DNA from: UMGS1933 sp045593405
GTDB lineage: Bacteria; Bacillota; Clostridia; TANB77; CAG-508
NCBI GenBank assembly: GCA_045593405.1
Contig: JAZNWN010000026.1
Location: 1 to 14,568 of the forward strand
Direction: 5' to 3'
Length of the DNA stretch: 14,568 nucleotides
Shown here: one piece after another, positions 1-7,060 of the stretch
How positions within the stretch are numbered: position 1 is the first letter of the stretch
How the letters are laid out: every line of letters starts with the position of its first letter
Notes under the pieces: model-generated
Seen by the model: the letters and a program-made list of their open reading frames with translations, nothing else
Database searches by the model: none
What the model was told of the DNA's origin: nothing
Position numbers and translations under genes: made by a program

Positions 1-617
1 TCTGCATTTTCTATCATTGTAGGTTCGCTTAATAATGGTATATCATTGTTTCCTAAATCTCCTGTAAATACTACTTTTGTTTGTTTTCCTTTTTCATCTA
101 CCCATAATTCAATTATGCTTGAACCTAACATATGTCCAGCATCATTAAATCTCACATGAATTTTTGGTGTTATTTCTATTATTTCGTTATATTCTACAGG
201 TCTAAATAGTTCTAAACATTTAATAGCTTCCTCTGATGTATATAATGGTTCTCTAGGTTCTAAACCTTTTCTCATTCTCTTTCTATTTTTCCACTCATTT
301 TCCATCTCTTGTATATGTCCACTATCTGGTAACATTAACACACATAGATTACATGTTGCTTTATGTGCATATATATTATTTTTAAAGCCTTCTTTATACA
401 ATTTAGGAATTCTTCCAGAATGATCTATATGTGCATGTGTTAATAATACAAAATCTATGTCTGTAGGATTAAATTCAAATTCATCAAAGTTTTGTTCTTC
501 TAATTCATCTTTACCTTGCCACATTCCACAATCAACTAAAAATTTTTTACCAGCTGCTTCTACTAAATAATTAGAACCTGTAACTGTTTTTGTTGCTCCT
601 AAAAATGTAATCTTCAT
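1..617 (-). CDS. MBL-fold metallo-hydrolase, RNA-processing (CPSF/RNase J-like) type, C-terminus outside window
   Basis: The visible 205 residues are the N-terminal part of a metallo-beta-lactamase-fold hydrolase. The metal-binding motif HAHIDH lies at residues 61-66, a downstream His in GHMLGS at 161-166 and an Asp in FTGDLG at 184-189; these match motifs II, III and IV of the fold. The segment DSGHIQE (98-104) and the near-N-terminal GATKTVTGSNY are typical of the RNA-type MBL proteins that carry a beta-CASP/RNA-specificity domain, so the missing C-terminus probably holds that domain. Family knowledge suggests an RNA nuclease or related phosphodiesterase acting in the cytoplasm; the substrate is unknown. 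The start follows a GGGGG ribosome binding site (627-631) at nine bases. It is a single gene behind its own RTTCAT-type promoter, and metK upstream ends in a hairpin. The reading frame is open to the window edge. Confidence 0.88.
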   Translation of the reverse strand, partial: MKITFLGATKTVTGSNYLVEAAGKKFLVDCGMWQGKDELEEQNFDEFEFNPTDIDFVLLTHAHIDHSGRIPKLYKEGFKNNIYAHKATCNLCVLMLPDSGHIQEMENEWKNRKRMRKGLEPREPLYTSEEAIKCLELFRPVEYNEIIEITPKIHVRFNDAGHMLGSSIIELWVDEKGKQTKVVFTGDLGNNDIPLLSEPTMIENA

Positions 618-651
618 AAATATTTTCCCCCTATAATAGTATTCTTTTAAA

Positions 652-684
652 ATAATATCAAATAATTATGAACTTTAAATGAAC
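652..684 (-). promoter_or_regulatory. RTTCAT direct-repeat promoter of the MBL hydrolase gene
   Basis: Read on the minus strand: GTTCAT, five bases, GTTCAT, ten bases, TATTAT. The two hexamers are a perfect 11-bp direct repeat. No TTGACA-like -35 stands 17 bp before this -10. The same layout recurs at five other promoters in the window. Binding by an OmpR-family regulator is inferred from geometry only. Confidence 0.6.
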
Positions 685-692
685 ATTATTAT

Positions 693-735
693 ACAAAAAA
701 ACACAAATAATACTATGATTATTCATGTTTTTGTT
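693..735 (-). terminator. Probable intrinsic terminator after metK
   Basis: On the minus strand an AATAAT/ATTATT stem (706-711 with 718-723) closes a six-base loop. The outer flanks, an A-rich left arm and a T-rich right arm, can extend the pairing and give a run of seven T. The stem is AT-only and therefore weak. Confidence 0.5.
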
Positions 736-743
736 ATTATTAT

Positions 744-1853
744 TTACATATCAATTATTTTTTCCCAAGATAGATTATTCTTACCGAAATGTCCATAGTT
801 AGTAGTTTTTGTATAAATAGGCTCTTTCAATCCTAAATATTCAATAATCCCTCTTGGTGTTAAATTGAATTTTTCTTTAATAATATTTACTAATTCCTCC
901 TCTGTTTTTTCACTTGTTCCAAAAGTATTAACACAAATTGAAAGTGGTTCTTCCATACCTATTGCATATGCAACTTGCAATTCACATTTTTCTGCATATC
1001 CATTCGCTACTAAATTTTTTGCAATATGTCTTAGCATATATGCTGCTGATCTATCTACCTTACTTGCATCTTTACCTGAAAATGCTCCTCCACCATGTTT
1101 TGCATACCCTCCATAAGTATCTACAATTATTTTTCTTCCTGTTAATCCTGTATCTCCTAAAGGTCCACCTATTACAAATCTTCCAGTTGGATTTATATAA
1201 ATTTTTGTATCTTTATCCATCATATCTTTTGGAATTGTAGTGCAAATTACTTTTTCTATAATATCTCTTTTTAATTCTTCCGCCGATATATTATCTAAAT
1301 GTTGCGTTGAAATTAATATTGTTTCAACTCTTTTTGGTTTATCATCTTCATATTCTACTGTTACTTGCGTTTTTCCATCTGGTCTTAAATATGGTATCTC
1401 TTTTGTTTTTCTAACTTCTGTTAATTTTTTTGCTAGTTTGTGTGCCATTGAAATAGCATAAGGCATATATTCTTCTGTTTCATTACATGCATACCCAAAC
1501 ATAATACCTTGATCTCCAGCTCCACCTGTATCTACTCCCATTGCTATATCTGGACTTTGTTTAGTTATTTCTGCTTGTATTTTACAAGTTCTATAATCTA
1601 TATCAGTATTTTCATTATCATATCCTATGTCTTGTATTGTTTTTCTTACTAATTCATTTATTTTTATTCTTGCTGTAGATGTTATTTGTCCTGCAATAGT
1701 AACTGTATTCCCTGACACAAAAGTTTCAATTGCTACTCTTGAATTAGAATCTTGTTTTAAACATTCATCTAATATACTATCCGATATTAAATCTGCTAAT
1801 TTATCTGGATGTCCTTCTGTTACACTTTCAGAAGTAAAATAATAATTCTTCAT
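744..1853 (-). CDS. metK: S-adenosylmethionine synthetase
   Basis: Methionine adenosyltransferase makes S-adenosylmethionine from methionine and ATP in the cytoplasm, as a tetramer with Mg2+ and K+. All signature motifs are present: GHPDK at residues 14-18, the GAGDQGIMFGYA block from about 111, GGPLGDTGLTGRK near 229-241 and the nonapeptide GGGAFSGKD at 254-262. At 369 residues it is slightly shorter than the usual 380-400 but ends normally with a complete C-terminal domain. The ATG follows a GGGAG ribosome binding site at six bases. It lies only 14 bases after the stop codon of the radical SAM gene, so the two are almost certainly co-transcribed: the enzyme supplies the cofactor its partner consumes. 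No SAM riboswitch precedes the operon; the untranslated leader is only about 30 bases. Confidence 0.97.
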   Translation of the reverse strand: MKNYYFTSESVTEGHPDKLADLISDSILDECLKQDSNSRVAIETFVSGNTVTIAGQITSTARIKINELVRKTIQDIGYDNENTDIDYRTCKIQAEITKQSPDIAMGVDTGGAGDQGIMFGYACNETEEYMPYAISMAHKLAKKLTEVRKTKEIPYLRPDGKTQVTVEYEDDKPKRVETILISTQHLDNISAEELKRDIIEKVICTTIPKDMMDKDTKIYINPTGRFVIGGPLGDTGLTGRKIIVDTYGGYAKHGGGAFSGKDASKVDRSAAYMLRHIAKNLVANGYAEKCELQVAYAIGMEEPLSICVNTFGTSEKTEEELVNIIKEKFNLTPRGIIEYLGLKEPIYTKTTNYGHFGKNNLSWEKIIDM

Positions 1854-1867
1854 TTCTTGCTCCCTTC

Positions 1868-3238
1868 TTAATTACATTTTGTTTCTTCTTTTATTTCATG
1901 TCCTTCTTTTTGCCATAATTTATCTGCTGTGCATTTCCAATCTCTTGCTATATCATGACATTTTGCACATAAATCATCTACATTTTCAGGGTGTGCTAAA
2001 TCTGTAGATTTTGCACCACATCTATGTACCATTTCAGCTAATTTTCCTTCATTGTCTAATAATGGACAAGGTCTTAATAAGTTATCGCTAAATGGTTGAT
2101 TCTTTTGATACTCTTTGAATATTGGTTGTTTTAATGTTTCTAATAAACTCATATCTTTTATGTTTGCATTTGAATAATGTATAAATACACAAGGCTCTAC
2201 ATCTCCGTTTGCATTTATGTGCATATAGTGTTTTCCTCCTGCAATACATCCGTTTACAAATCTACCATCATTCCAAAAATCTATTGTAAATATTGGTTTT
2301 GTTTTTCTGTATTCGCCTAATTTATAATACATTTTTTCTCTTTGCTCTGGTGTTGTTAAAAGGTCTGTTTCAGCTCCACATCCTACTGGCATATAATTGA
2401 AATACCAACCATATTTACATCCTTTTTCTATCATTTTATCTAAATATTCTTCACTCATTACATAATCACAATTTACTGATGTAGCACAGGTTGAGAATCC
2501 AAATAATATCTCATGTTCCTTTAATAAGTCCATTGCTTTCATTACTTTTTGATAAGCACCTTTACCTCTTCTGCTATCAGTTGTTTCTTCTGTTCCTTCA
2601 ACACTTATTGAGAATGATAAGTTTCCTACTTCTGCTACTTTTTCTGCAAATTCTTCATCTATTAGTGTTGCATTTGTAAATGCTACAAATATACAATCAT
2701 TATGTTTTTCACATAATCTTAATACTTCATCTTTTTTAACTAATGGTTCTCCACCTGTGAATAGATACCAGTAACATCCTATTTCTTTTCCTTCTGTTAC
2801 AATTCTATCCATTAGATCAAAACCTAAATTTAAACTCTTTCCATAATCTGCCGCCCAACATCCAGTACATTTCATATTACAAGCTGTTGTCGGGTCCATA
2901 ACAATTGCCCATGGTGCAGGGCAACCTTCTTTCTCTTTTATTTCGTGGTTTCTTGAAATTCCTTTAATTGCTGCATTAACTATAAAATTGCATATGAACT
3001 TCTCGATAATATCATCATCAATATCTTCTAGTATGTTTCTAATATACTTATTCCAATTGTTATCTTTGTCTTTTGATATTTTTTCCAAGAATTCATATTT
3101 GTTTTCCCACATATTGTCTTTATCAAATTTTTTGACAATTTCAATTAGCTTAGGTAAATTCTTATCTGGATCCTCCTTAATTTTTTCTAGTCCTTGTTTA
3201 ATTGCTATTTCAATTGCTTTGTTTTTAATTGCTCCCAT
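1868..3238 (-). CDS. Radical SAM/SPASM domain protein
   Basis: This 456-residue protein has an N-terminal helical region (about 1-105), a radical SAM barrel with the 4Fe-4S motif CNMKCTGC (Cys120, Cys124, Cys127) and a SAM-binding GGEP at 162-165, and a Cys-rich C-terminal SPASM region (CIAGG, EPC, RPCPLLDN, HRCGA, CAKC, WKC) that should bind auxiliary clusters. SPASM proteins usually modify peptides or proteins, but no precursor peptide is visible nearby, so the substrate is unknown. A longer in-frame ATG exists at 3253, but it lies in the ribosome binding site GGAGGT; the ATG at 3238 has ideal spacing and begins MGAIKNK, so I use it. It heads an operon with metK and has its own promoter. 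Confidence 0.92.
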   Translation of the reverse strand: MGAIKNKAIEIAIKQGLEKIKEDPDKNLPKLIEIVKKFDKDNMWENKYEFLEKISKDKDNNWNKYIRNILEDIDDDIIEKFICNFIVNAAIKGISRNHEIKEKEGCPAPWAIVMDPTTACNMKCTGCWAADYGKSLNLGFDLMDRIVTEGKEIGCYWYLFTGGEPLVKKDEVLRLCEKHNDCIFVAFTNATLIDEEFAEKVAEVGNLSFSISVEGTEETTDSRRGKGAYQKVMKAMDLLKEHEILFGFSTCATSVNCDYVMSEEYLDKMIEKGCKYGWYFNYMPVGCGAETDLLTTPEQREKMYYKLGEYRKTKPIFTIDFWNDGRFVNGCIAGGKHYMHINANGDVEPCVFIHYSNANIKDMSLLETLKQPIFKEYQKNQPFSDNLLRPCPLLDNEGKLAEMVHRCGAKSTDLAHPENVDDLCAKCHDIARDWKCTADKLWQKEGHEIKEETKCN

Positions 3239-3245
3239 TTTTATT

Positions 3246-3251
3246 ACCTCC
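3246..3251 (-). promoter_or_regulatory. Ribosome binding site fixing the radical SAM start
   Basis: GGAGGT on the minus strand, followed seven bases later by the ATG at 3238. It overlaps the alternative ATG at 3253, which rules out the five-residue longer N-terminus. Confidence 0.8.
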
Positions 3252-3272
3252 ATTTTTGGTTTATTTTGTCGA

Positions 3273-3305
3273 ATTATACATTATTAAAATGAATTTTTAA
3301 TGAAT
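3273..3305 (-). promoter_or_regulatory. RTTCAT direct-repeat promoter of radical SAM-metK
   Basis: Minus strand: ATTCAT, five bases, ATTCAT, ten bases, TATAAT. The -10 is perfect, and the hexamer 17 bp before it (TTAAAA) is no good -35. It stands back to back with the permease promoter, with six bases between the outermost hexamers. Confidence 0.65.
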
Positions 3306-3311
3306 AAATTT

Positions 3312-3344
3312 GTTCATATTTTGTTAATAATTGTTTAGTATAAT
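3312..3344 (+). promoter_or_regulatory. RTTCAT direct-repeat promoter of the CmpB-like gene
   Basis: Plus strand: GTTCAT, five bases, GTTAAT, ten bases, TATAAT. The second hexamer has one change from the consensus. This is the only plus-strand copy, and its gene is the only plus-strand gene, which supports the box belonging to the promoter rather than being chance AT-rich sequence. Confidence 0.62.
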
Positions 3345-3376
3345 ATTTTCAATGTTTAATACTTTGTGAGGTACTT

Positions 3377-4009
3377 ATGAAATATTGGAAATTACTTATG
3401 AAAATATTTGTACTATTCTTTATTGGTAGTATTTTTGGATGTATAATAGAAACTATTTATGCAATTTTTAAAACTGGTGGTTTTCAAATAAGACAAGGAT
3501 TAATATATGGACCTTTTATACCAATATATGGACTAGGCACTATTTTGTTTTATATGATTTTGTTGATTACCAAAAAACCTATAAATGTATTTGTAATTAG
3601 TGTTATTATGGGTGGAGTTTTAGAATTTGTTTGTTCTTTGATTCAAGAAAAAGCATTTGGTAGTATATCTTGGGATTATTCTGGTACTTTCTTAAACTTT
3701 GCTGGAAGAACAAATTTGCAATATAGCATTTATTGGGGATTAATCGGATTATTATTTTTAAAACTATTTCCTCTTGTAGATAAAATTGATTTACTTACTG
3801 CTGATACAAAATGGAGAATTGTTATTTATATTTTGATGGCATTTATTCTAGTTGATGTTATGATTTCTGCTATGGCATGTAGTAGACAATATGCAAGACA
3901 ACAAAATATTGAGCCTAGAAACAAAATAGAATCATTTTTAGATGCTCATTATCCTGATGAATTCTTAAATAAAATTTATAATAATAAAAAATGGGTAAAG
4001 ACCGAGTAG
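3377..4009 (+). CDS. CmpB-like multi-pass membrane protein (putative ABC transporter permease, DUF1113 type)
   Basis: A 210-residue integral membrane protein with about five hydrophobic segments (roughly 8-28, 47-65, 70-90, 117-135, 145-165) and a soluble, charged C-terminal tail. The motif series GSIFGCIIET, GLIYGPFIPIYGLG and the later WDYSGTFLN region match the Firmicutes family annotated as putative ABC-transporter type IV (ABC_trans_CmpB). The biochemical role of that family is not established, and no ATPase subunit lies next to it here, so transport is only a family label. It is the one plus-strand gene, expressed from a divergent promoter region shared with radical SAM-metK. The start ATG follows GAGGT at five bases. 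Its stop codon TAG lies inside the left arm of the terminator hairpin shared with the convergent gene. Confidence 0.85.
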   Translation: MKYWKLLMKIFVLFFIGSIFGCIIETIYAIFKTGGFQIRQGLIYGPFIPIYGLGTILFYMILLITKKPINVFVISVIMGGVLEFVCSLIQEKAFGSISWDYSGTFLNFAGRTNLQYSIYWGLIGLLFLKLFPLVDKIDLLTADTKWRIVIYILMAFILVDVMISAMACSRQYARQQNIEPRNKIESFLDAHYPDEFLNKIYNNKKWVKTE

Positions 4010-4029
4010 TCATTTAAAACTACTCGGTC
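4000..4029. terminator. Shared bidirectional hairpin between convergent genes
   Basis: Perfect 10-bp stem (4000-4009 with 4020-4029) and a ten-base loop. The left arm contains the last three sense codons and the TAG stop of the CmpB-like gene. T-runs on both sides are short, so termination may be incomplete or factor-assisted. Confidence 0.7.
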
Positions 4030-4034
4030 CTATC

Positions 4035-4526
4035 TTACATTATTTTAATATTTTCTTTATGTTCTATGGAATCATTAACTATTATTTCACTGTTCAACAA
4101 CTTTTTTATAAGTTTTCTTTTTCTTCTGCCATCTACATCTGGGAATAATTCAACTTCTATCATTTCCCATATTGGCACCCAACCACTAATTAATAATACT
4201 TCTTTCCATATTACTCCTTCATCAATTAGTGTAGATAAAAATATAAAAGTAACTCCTAAAATCAGAAACAGAATTTGCTTTATATTATTTGTATTGTGTT
4301 CTTCTAAACTTCTTGCATATTCTTCTTCTAATCCTTCCCTTATTAATTTAACAATGTCCTTATCTATAATACATTTTTTGTTAATTATAATTTTTAATTG
4401 TTTATTTCTCAAAAATTTCGCTTGTTTTATAATATATTCAATTATTTCATTAGATATTTTTTTCTCATTATATTTATCTATTAAATCATATTTGTTGTTT
4501 AAATCAATTTCGATTATTTTTTCCAT
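4035..4526 (-). CDS. Unrecognised two-TM membrane protein
   Basis: I do not recognise this 163-residue protein with certainty. It has a charged, mostly helical N-terminal part (1-80, rich in Lys, Ile, Asn and Glu), two hydrophobic segments (about 82-100 and 106-122) separated by a short loop with Asp and Glu, and a basic cytoplasmic tail with ELFPDVDGRRKRKLIKKLL at about 126-144. The closely spaced hydrophobic pair suggests a membrane hairpin with both ends in the cytoplasm. It is the last gene of the thioesterase-exchanger operon, starting 16 bases after the exchanger ends. The ATG at 4526 has an AGAGGGG ribosome binding site about nine bases upstream; a nearer ATG is out of frame. A structural or regulatory partner of the exchanger is possible, on position alone. 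Confidence 0.72.
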   Translation of the reverse strand: MEKIIEIDLNNKYDLIDKYNEKKISNEIIEYIIKQAKFLRNKQLKIIINKKCIIDKDIVKLIREGLEEEYARSLEEHNTNNIKQILFLILGVTFIFLSTLIDEGVIWKEVLLISGWVPIWEMIEVELFPDVDGRRKRKLIKKLLNSEIIVNDSIEHKENIKIM

Positions 4527-4541
4527 ATCATTTTACCCCTC

Positions 4542-5510
4542 TTAAGTATTAAATAAAACTATTGTATAAACAATATATAATATTAAATATAGAATTCCAT
4601 TTCTTCTACTCATTTTATTTCTTGGCGGTATAAGTGGAAATAGTGCTAATACTATATTTGCGAAAAGTAACATTTTTATTTCAATATTATATGCTAAATT
4701 ATATGTTATTGGATTTATTAAACTAGAAGTTCCAATTATAAGAGTCATATTAAAGATATTTGATCCTAATATATTTCCTATAGAAATATCACTATTTCCT
4801 TTAATTGCTGCAACAACGCTTGTAACTAATTCTGGTAAACTTGTACCTATTGCCACAATTGTTAAACTAATAATTTGTTCACTTAAATTGAAATATTCTG
4901 CAATAATAGTTGCATTATCAACTACTAAATCTCCTCCAATTTTAAGTCCTACTATTCCTAAAAGTATATATATTATATTTTTGAATATCGATGCTTGTTT
5001 TTTATCTACTACTTTTTCTTCTGTATCTTCATCTTCCTTGTCAAATTTTTCACCTTTCATTCCCATAACAATAGTATATATTATAAAAATTGCAAATAAA
5101 ACAAGTAATACTATTGCTTCTTTTTTTGAAATCACACCAGCTGAATTACAAAACACTCCAAATATAATTGTGAAAATTAAACACATTGGTATTTCTATAA
5201 GTCTTGTTTCTCTTTTAATTTTTACAGGTCTAATAGTAGAAGCTAAACCTAGTATTAATAATAAATTACATATATTACTTCCAATTACATTTCCAACTGA
5301 CATATCAGAATGACCTGTAACAGCTGACTTTAAACTTATAATTAATTCTGGTAAAGATGTTCCTATTGACACTATTGTTAATCCTATAACTATTTCAGGT
5401 ATATGAAATTTCTTTGCAATATTACTTGAACCATCAACTAAATATTCTGCACCTTTTATAAGTAACAAAAATCCTATAATTATTAAAATGGTTGATAACC
5501 AAATCGACAT
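4542..5510 (-). CDS. Calcium/sodium antiporter, CaCA family (YrbG-like)
   Basis: A 322-residue integral membrane cation exchanger with two inverted alpha-repeats. The first has GTSLPE at residues 50-55 and GNVIGSNI at 73-80; the second has GTSLPE at 222-227 and GNILGSNI at 245-252. The two conserved Glu residues are the expected ion-binding pair. About ten membrane segments are predicted, split by an acidic and basic cytoplasmic loop at 151-172. The family exchanges Ca2+ for Na+ or H+ across the cytoplasmic membrane; the exact ions cannot be read here. The gene follows the thioesterase so tightly that the thioesterase stop TAG forms the beginning of its TAGGAGG ribosome binding site, which implies co-transcription and probably coupled translation. 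Confidence 0.93.
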   Translation of the reverse strand: MSIWLSTILIIIGFLLLIKGAEYLVDGSSNIAKKFHIPEIVIGLTIVSIGTSLPELIISLKSAVTGHSDMSVGNVIGSNICNLLLILGLASTIRPVKIKRETRLIEIPMCLIFTIIFGVFCNSAGVISKKEAIVLLVLFAIFIIYTIVMGMKGEKFDKEDEDTEEKVVDKKQASIFKNIIYILLGIVGLKIGGDLVVDNATIIAEYFNLSEQIISLTIVAIGTSLPELVTSVVAAIKGNSDISIGNILGSNIFNMTLIIGTSSLINPITYNLAYNIEIKMLLFANIVLALFPLIPPRNKMSRRNGILYLILYIVYTIVLFNT

Positions 5511-5519
5511 ATTTTCCTC

Positions 5520-6239
5520 CTAATTCCATAGTTCAACTATGCTATTAATAGTATCTTCATTTTTAAATACTATAATATGTTTATTTTCTTGAAAAGTATA
5601 ATGACAAGTTATTATATCACCTAATTTTATTTCTCTTTTATAAGAAATTCTAAAATTATTATATGGTCTATCTTGATAAGCCTTCTCTGGTAATGCTTCA
5701 TAAGCTAATTCTAAATAGTGTATATTGTGCATATGCCCATTCACATCAATGTTTCTTCTTGTAGGTTTGAATGTATATGTATTAACAAACTGTTCTGGAA
5801 TGTTAGGTTTCTCTATTTCTAACTCTTCAAAAACAGATTTTTCTTCCATCTTGTAACTATCTATAACATTTTGTGTTAATCTTACAAGTTTTTTATTTTT
5901 AATGTCTATTAATGCCCATTTGCTTGTACCTATAACACATAATTCTTTGTTTTCATTATAAATCTCATAATCTCTATCCGTTGTTATTTTTTTAGCATTT
6001 CTTCCCCATGTTCTTACTAATAGTTTTTCTCCATACTTTGGTCTTTTTATAACTTTAACTTTCCAATCTAATAAAATCCAACTTACACCATTTTTTTCTA
6101 TATCTAAAAGTCCATAACCCACTTTATCAGAATGATAACCGCCAATATTCTCTAAAATTCTTAATATTGTCCTATTTGTAATAAGTCCATTTTTTCCTAC
6201 ATCTTCTACTCCTGTCTTCATTTCTTCTTCATATACCAT
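5520..6239 (-). CDS. Acyl-ACP thioesterase (FatA/FatB-like double hotdog)
   Basis: This 239-residue protein matches the bacterial acyl-ACP thioesterase family, which releases free fatty acids from acyl carrier protein in the cytoplasm. The first hotdog domain covers about 1-130 (central helix TNRTILRILENIGGYHSD, strand WILLDWKVKVIKRPKYGE), the second about 150-239. The catalytic region DVNGHMHNIHYLEL (165-178) matches the usual DxNxHxNNxxY, except that the first Asn of the NN pair is His (His171). The ATG follows GGAGGT at seven bases. It heads an operon with the Ca2+ exchanger and a small membrane protein. No fatty-acid synthesis gene is adjacent, so the physiological chain length and purpose are unknown. 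Confidence 0.88.
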   Translation of the reverse strand: MVYEEEMKTGVEDVGKNGLITNRTILRILENIGGYHSDKVGYGLLDIEKNGVSWILLDWKVKVIKRPKYGEKLLVRTWGRNAKKITTDRDYEIYNENKELCVIGTSKWALIDIKNKKLVRLTQNVIDSYKMEEKSVFEELEIEKPNIPEQFVNTYTFKPTRRNIDVNGHMHNIHYLELAYEALPEKAYQDRPYNNFRISYKREIKLGDIITCHYTFQENKHIIVFKNEDTINSIVELWN

Positions 6240-6272
6240 TTATACTACCTCCGTATTTTCTTAGTATATAGT

Positions 6273-6305
6273 ATATTATCATTCTTTTATGAACTTTATA
6301 TTAAC
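6273..6305 (-). promoter_or_regulatory. RTTCAT direct-repeat promoter of thioesterase operon
   Basis: Minus strand: GTTAAT, five bases, GTTCAT, ten bases, TAATAT. The first hexamer has one change. GATAAT two bases earlier could be the real -10 instead. It starts directly after the hairpin terminator of the short transcript upstream. Confidence 0.55.
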
Positions 6306-6306
6306 A

Positions 6307-6338
6307 AAATTATGAGAACTACTATTTTAGTAGTTCTC
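6307..6338 (-). terminator. Intrinsic terminator (small RNA and mntP)
   Basis: Perfect 10-bp stem GAGAACTACT/AGTAGTTCTC (6314-6323 with 6329-6338) with a five-base loop, followed on the minus strand by a short AATTTTG tract. It would end both the short transcript and read-through from mntP. Confidence 0.72.
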
Positions 6339-6379
6339 AAAAATAAAAGGGGATGTATCCACTAGCATTATAGCTAGTT
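6307..6379 (-). ncRNA. Candidate small RNA between mntP and the thioesterase gene
   Basis: A promoter-like element (6386-6418) predicts a start near 6379, and a strong hairpin ends about 65 bases later, with no convincing gene between. The stretch holds a small stem, ACTAGC/GCTAGT (6361-6378), enclosing TATAAT, then a pyrimidine run beginning CCCCTTTT that could pair with GGGG-type ribosome binding sites, then the terminator. An ATG at 6369 opens a 13-codon frame into the hairpin but has no ribosome binding site. The alternative is an attenuated leader for the thioesterase operon. Confidence 0.4.
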
Positions 6380-6385
6380 TATATT

Positions 6386-6418
6386 GATATACCACATTTT
6401 TATGAATTTTTTATGAAC
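6386..6418 (-). promoter_or_regulatory. RTTCAT direct-repeat promoter downstream of mntP
   Basis: Minus strand: GTTCAT, five bases, ATTCAT, ten bases, TATATC. It begins ten bases after the mntP stop codon and points into the non-coding stretch ending at the 6314-6338 hairpin. The -10 is the weakest of the set. Confidence 0.5.
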
Positions 6419-6427
6419 AATCTACTA

Positions 6428-6994
6428 CTAAAATGTAATTATTCCTAAATGTTCTAATAATATTTTTATTCCCATTAGTATTAAGATCAATCCTCCAACA
6501 ACTTCTGCTTTCCTTTCATATTTATCGCCAAATTTATTTCCAATCTTAACTCCTATTACGCATATTATAAATGTTATGATTCCAATCATTAAAATTGCTA
6601 GTGGTAAATTTACTTTTAAAAAAGCAAAAGTTATACCTACTGCTAATGCATCAATACTTGTTGCGATTGCTAAAACTACCATTGTTTTGAAATCTATACT
6701 ATCATTACAACCTTCTGTATCTTTATCAAATGCTTCTTTTAACATTTTTCCACCTATAAATGCTAATAGCACAAACGCTATCCAATGGTCTATTTGTGTA
6801 ACTAAACTTTCAAAAGATGTCCCTAAAAAATAACCTATAAGTGGCATTAATGCTTGGAATATTCCAAAATACGCTCCTACTATACATGCTTTTTTCCAAC
6901 TCATCTTTTTCATTGATAAGCCTTTACATATAGATATTGCAAAAGAATCCATTGCTACACCTATTGCTATTAATACTACTTCTAATGCTCCCAT
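6428..6994 (-). CDS. mntP: Manganese efflux pump MntP
   Basis: A 188-residue membrane protein with six hydrophobic segments in two related halves, the normal length for MntP (YebN). Each half carries the diagnostic Asp motif: AMDSFAISICKG with Asp16 and ATSIDALAVG with Asp115, the residues expected to move Mn2+. The protein exports excess manganese through the cytoplasmic membrane. The open frame extends 23 codons further upstream to 7063, but those codons cover the riboswitch terminator and encode unrelated basic sequence; the ATG at 6994 follows GAGGT and begins MGALEVVLIAIG like the family. Expression is controlled by a yybP-ykoY manganese riboswitch directly upstream, which independently supports the function. 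Confidence 0.95.
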   Translation of the reverse strand: MGALEVVLIAIGVAMDSFAISICKGLSMKKMSWKKACIVGAYFGIFQALMPLIGYFLGTSFESLVTQIDHWIAFVLLAFIGGKMLKEAFDKDTEGCNDSIDFKTMVVLAIATSIDALAVGITFAFLKVNLPLAILMIGIITFIICVIGVKIGNKFGDKYERKAEVVGGLILILMGIKILLEHLGIITF

Positions 6995-6998
6995 TTCT

Positions 6999-7003
6999 AC
7001 CTC
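6999..7003 (-). promoter_or_regulatory. Ribosome binding site fixing the mntP start
   Basis: GAGGT four bases before the ATG at 6994 and just downstream of the riboswitch terminator. It decides against the longer frame beginning at 7063, which would be translated from inside the riboswitch. Confidence 0.8.
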
Positions 7004-7019
7004 TTTTCTTTTTGCAAAC

Positions 7020-7060
7020 AAAAAAGACTTTATCTGCAATTTGTATTTGCAAACAAGTCT
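7020..7060 (-). terminator. Riboswitch-controlled terminator before mntP
   Basis: AGACTT (7055-7060) pairs with AAGTCT (7025-7030), with an inner TTTGCAA/TTGCAGA helix, followed by six T on the minus strand. The left arm overlaps the conserved GAGAC of the riboswitch, so folding of the aptamer and of the terminator should exclude each other. Confidence 0.75.

Noticed and set aside
625..663. TTGATA-N17-TATTAT resembling a sigma-A promoter of the MBL hydrolase gene
   Set aside because: Its start site would fall in the GGGGG ribosome binding site, leaving no usable leader; the RTTCAT promoter upstream fits better.
865..2679. Plus-strand open frames opposite metK and the radical SAM gene
   Set aside because: They lack ribosome binding sites and recognisable domains and are shadows of clear minus-strand genes.
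3239..3253. Five-residue N-terminal extension of the radical SAM protein
   Set aside because: The upstream ATG is part of the GGAGGT ribosome binding site of the real start.
3239..3272. SAM riboswitch before radical SAM-metK
   Set aside because: The leader after the predicted start is about 30 bases, too short for any SAM aptamer.
6330..6371. 13-codon leader peptide reading into the 6314-6338 hairpin
   Set aside because: No ribosome binding site precedes the ATG and there is no run of regulatory codons.
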